From assembly GCF_039521365.1 (NCBI RefSeq), contig NZ_BAAACF010000001.1, forward strand, positions 1,550,001 to 1,614,000: a stretch of DNA of 64,000 bases, in the 5' to 3' direction. The position numbers and the translations under genes were made by a program. The notes under the pieces were generated by a model, which made no database searches, had not been told where the DNA came from, and worked only from the letters and a program-made list of their open reading frames with translations. This document shows positions 62,841-64,000 of the stretch, piece after piece; the stretch's first letter is position 1; each line of letters starts with the position of its first letter. Source of the stretch: Clostridium_AW malenominatum (GTDB lineage: Bacteria; Bacillota; Clostridia; Clostridiales; Clostridiaceae).

Positions 62841-62880
62841 AAAAATAGGTAGTATAGGATTTCTCCAATACTACCTTTTA
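62841..62880 (-). terminator. intrinsic terminator of the four-helix membrane gene
   Basis: A 9-bp stem (62847-62855 with 62868-62876) followed on the minus strand by TATTTTTTAC, directly after the stop codon. Confidence 0.75.
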
Positions 62881-62881
62881 A

Positions 62882-63454
62882 TTATTCTTCTATATTATTA
62901 TTAATATCATCACTATCCTCTTCATCACTACTCTTAACTTTAGGAGTAGCTAAAAGATAATACATGCTATTAACTACAAAAATTTGTGTAAATATAGAAC
63001 TCATTAGAAGAAAGACTTCTATATAAAAAATAATCTCACTTCTACAAATTTCAATTAAAAATTTGTTTATTATTGCTAATATTAATACCCCAAATTGAAG
63101 AAAAAGACTAAAAAAACTCCTTATAGCAAGCAATTTATAATAACTAATTAGTTTTCTATTTCCATCCCTTCTTTGAGTAAGTTTCATTTTAGCAGTTTCT
63201 ATATTTTCACTTGACGAAGTAACCAAAATACTTAATGCTGTCAATCCAAAAGCTGACAATAAAGCAGTTATAGTTATAGCAGTATCATTAAAACTTATTA
63301 TAAATTTATCAAAATCGTTTATTTTATTATTGCAAAATAGATATAATACTGAGGTAATTAAAGCTGGTGCTAATATAAGTTCAAACAATTCTTTCTTTTT
63401 AGAAGATTTAAAGAAATTATTTAGTATAATACCTATTTTTATAAACATTCTCAT
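62882..63454 (-). CDS. four-helix membrane protein of unknown function
   Basis: 190 residues. Membrane segments: about 24-43 (FELILAPALITSVLYLFCNN), 54-80, 106-130 and 142-168. The C-terminal tail is acidic (KSSDEEDSDDINNNIEE). It overlaps the gene upstream by 4 nt (ATGA). I recognise no family. The pairing of a soluble protein with a four-helix membrane protein is also seen in RexAB-like and other two-gene abortive modules, but that is only an analogy. Confidence 0.55.
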   Translation of the reverse strand: MRMFIKIGIILNNFFKSSKKKELFELILAPALITSVLYLFCNNKINDFDKFIISFNDTAITITALLSAFGLTALSILVTSSSENIETAKMKLTQRRDGNRKLISYYKLLAIRSFFSLFLQFGVLILAIINKFLIEICRSEIIFYIEVFLLMSSIFTQIFVVNSMYYLLATPKVKSSDEEDSDDINNNIEE

Positions 63455-64000
63455 TCCTCACTTTCATCAATCTCTATGAAAATATTATTAAAATACTCCT
63501 TAAAATTTTTATTAACTAATTCAGTATATTTCTCAAAAATAGATTCTGTGTCAATTAATCCATCTGAATCTATTTTTGTATTTATATACTCACTCAATTT
63601 CATGCCCTCTGTATCAAGTCGAATTACATTTGCATCTTTTCTTCCTTGGATAACCATTCTTATTATCTTCTTTTTTCCTGTCTGATTTTCAAACTGTTTA
63701 TAATAACTTCTTACCTTAGTCTTTGAAAATGATCTTGATTGAATAGGTTTATATAACACTTCAACTTCGTCTTTACTTATGTGCTCTTCAGAGAATATTA
63801 TTTCCTCATCATCAGTAAGACTTTCTTTATCTACAACAATCTTTATCAATGAAATTTTATCAAGTTTCATAAGTTCTTCAATAAATTTAGGAGATGGGAC
63901 TACTTCAATATTTAAATCATACTGTAACAGTAAATCCTTTTTGTCTTTTTTATGTTCCTTAACCCACTTCCTGTAACTTCTATTTATATCTTTCTCCAAT
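63451..64000 (-). CDS. soluble protein of unknown function, possibly cut by the right edge
   Basis: 182 residues are visible from a TTG at 63999, one base from the edge. The frame may continue upstream, so this may be only the C-terminal part. It is soluble, charged and mixed alpha/beta, with IRMVIQGRKDANVIRLDTEG and KIDSDGLIDTESIFEKYTEL near the end. No motif is recognised. Translation is coupled to the four-helix membrane gene. No ribosome binding site is in view. Confidence 0.45.
   Translation of the reverse strand, partial: LEKDINRSYRKWVKEHKKDKKDLLLQYDLNIEVVPSPKFIEELMKLDKISLIKIVVDKESLTDDEEIIFSEEHISKDEVEVLYKPIQSRSFSKTKVRSYYKQFENQTGKKKIIRMVIQGRKDANVIRLDTEGMKLSEYINTKIDSDGLIDTESIFEKYTELVNKNFKEYFNNIFIEIDESEE

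Noticed and set aside
1..64000. CRISPR arrays, tRNA or rRNA genes, insertion sequences
   Set aside because: No repeat-spacer pattern, no cloverleaf or rRNA-like segments, and no transposase motifs were seen in either strand.

Overview
The window is AT-rich, densely coded DNA from a spore-forming, anaerobic Firmicute, most likely Clostridium in the broad sense. The evidence is the conserved hfq-miaA-mutL-mutS-miaB block, an ispH-rpsA fusion gene, an alpha/beta-type SASP, a CotS-like coat protein, a TM1266-type regulator linked to [FeFe]-hydrogenase, strong GGAGG ribosome binding sites and many U-tailed hairpin terminators. I cannot name the species. I see no rRNA, tRNA, CRISPR array, insertion sequence or intact prophage.

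Layout. 1-7.5 kb: end of a PLP lyase gene, hfq, miaA, mutL, mutS, miaB, all leftward. 7.7-19.2 kb: aminotransferase, GNAT, CotS-like protein, ispH-rpsA, cmk, a chorismate mutase, a BaiN-type flavoprotein, RpiR regulator, RluB, ZIP transporter, GT2 glycosyltransferase. 19.5-31.4 kb: an unannotated Cys-rich mini-gene, an ECF S-component with the TM1266-like regulator, corA, a chemoreceptor, a solitary ABC substrate-binding protein next to a HutP-family gene, a deacetylase, YitT, a DUF4397 protein, and an AAA/VWA/repeat-protein triad. 31.5-38.8 kb: a ten-gene Mrp/Mbh-type antiporter operon. 38.9-42.7 kb: rrf2-cysK-nifS-mnmA. 42.7-46.6 kb: ferritin-like protein, Met/Asp-repeat protein, orphan holin plus amidase, two small enzymes, SASP. 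46.9-50.8 kb: divergent siderophore/heme-type uptake system. 50.9-56.3 kb: secreted protein under a c-di-AMP riboswitch, mgtE with a short upstream ORF, and metNIQ behind two tandem SAM-I riboswitches. 56.3-64 kb: cysteine desulfurase, an ABC exporter plus ECF-sigma operon, a pyruvate kinase-like protein without the C-domain, an AI-2E-family protein, and a two-gene module cut by the right edge.

The most interesting feature is the HutP-family gene at 25.3-25.7 kb. Just downstream lie a consensus promoter, six 8-nt-spaced UAG/UAA motifs, an intrinsic terminator and then the substrate-binding protein gene. The start codon of that gene sits inside a further UAG-N5-UAG pair. HutP of Bacillus binds spaced UAG triplets and prevents termination, so regulator, RNA target and output gene appear to lie together here. 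Other regulatory finds are the tandem SAM-I switches, the 31-codon ORF in front of mgtE, an attenuator-like leader before the TM1266-type gene, and one operator sequence shared by rrf2 and cysK.
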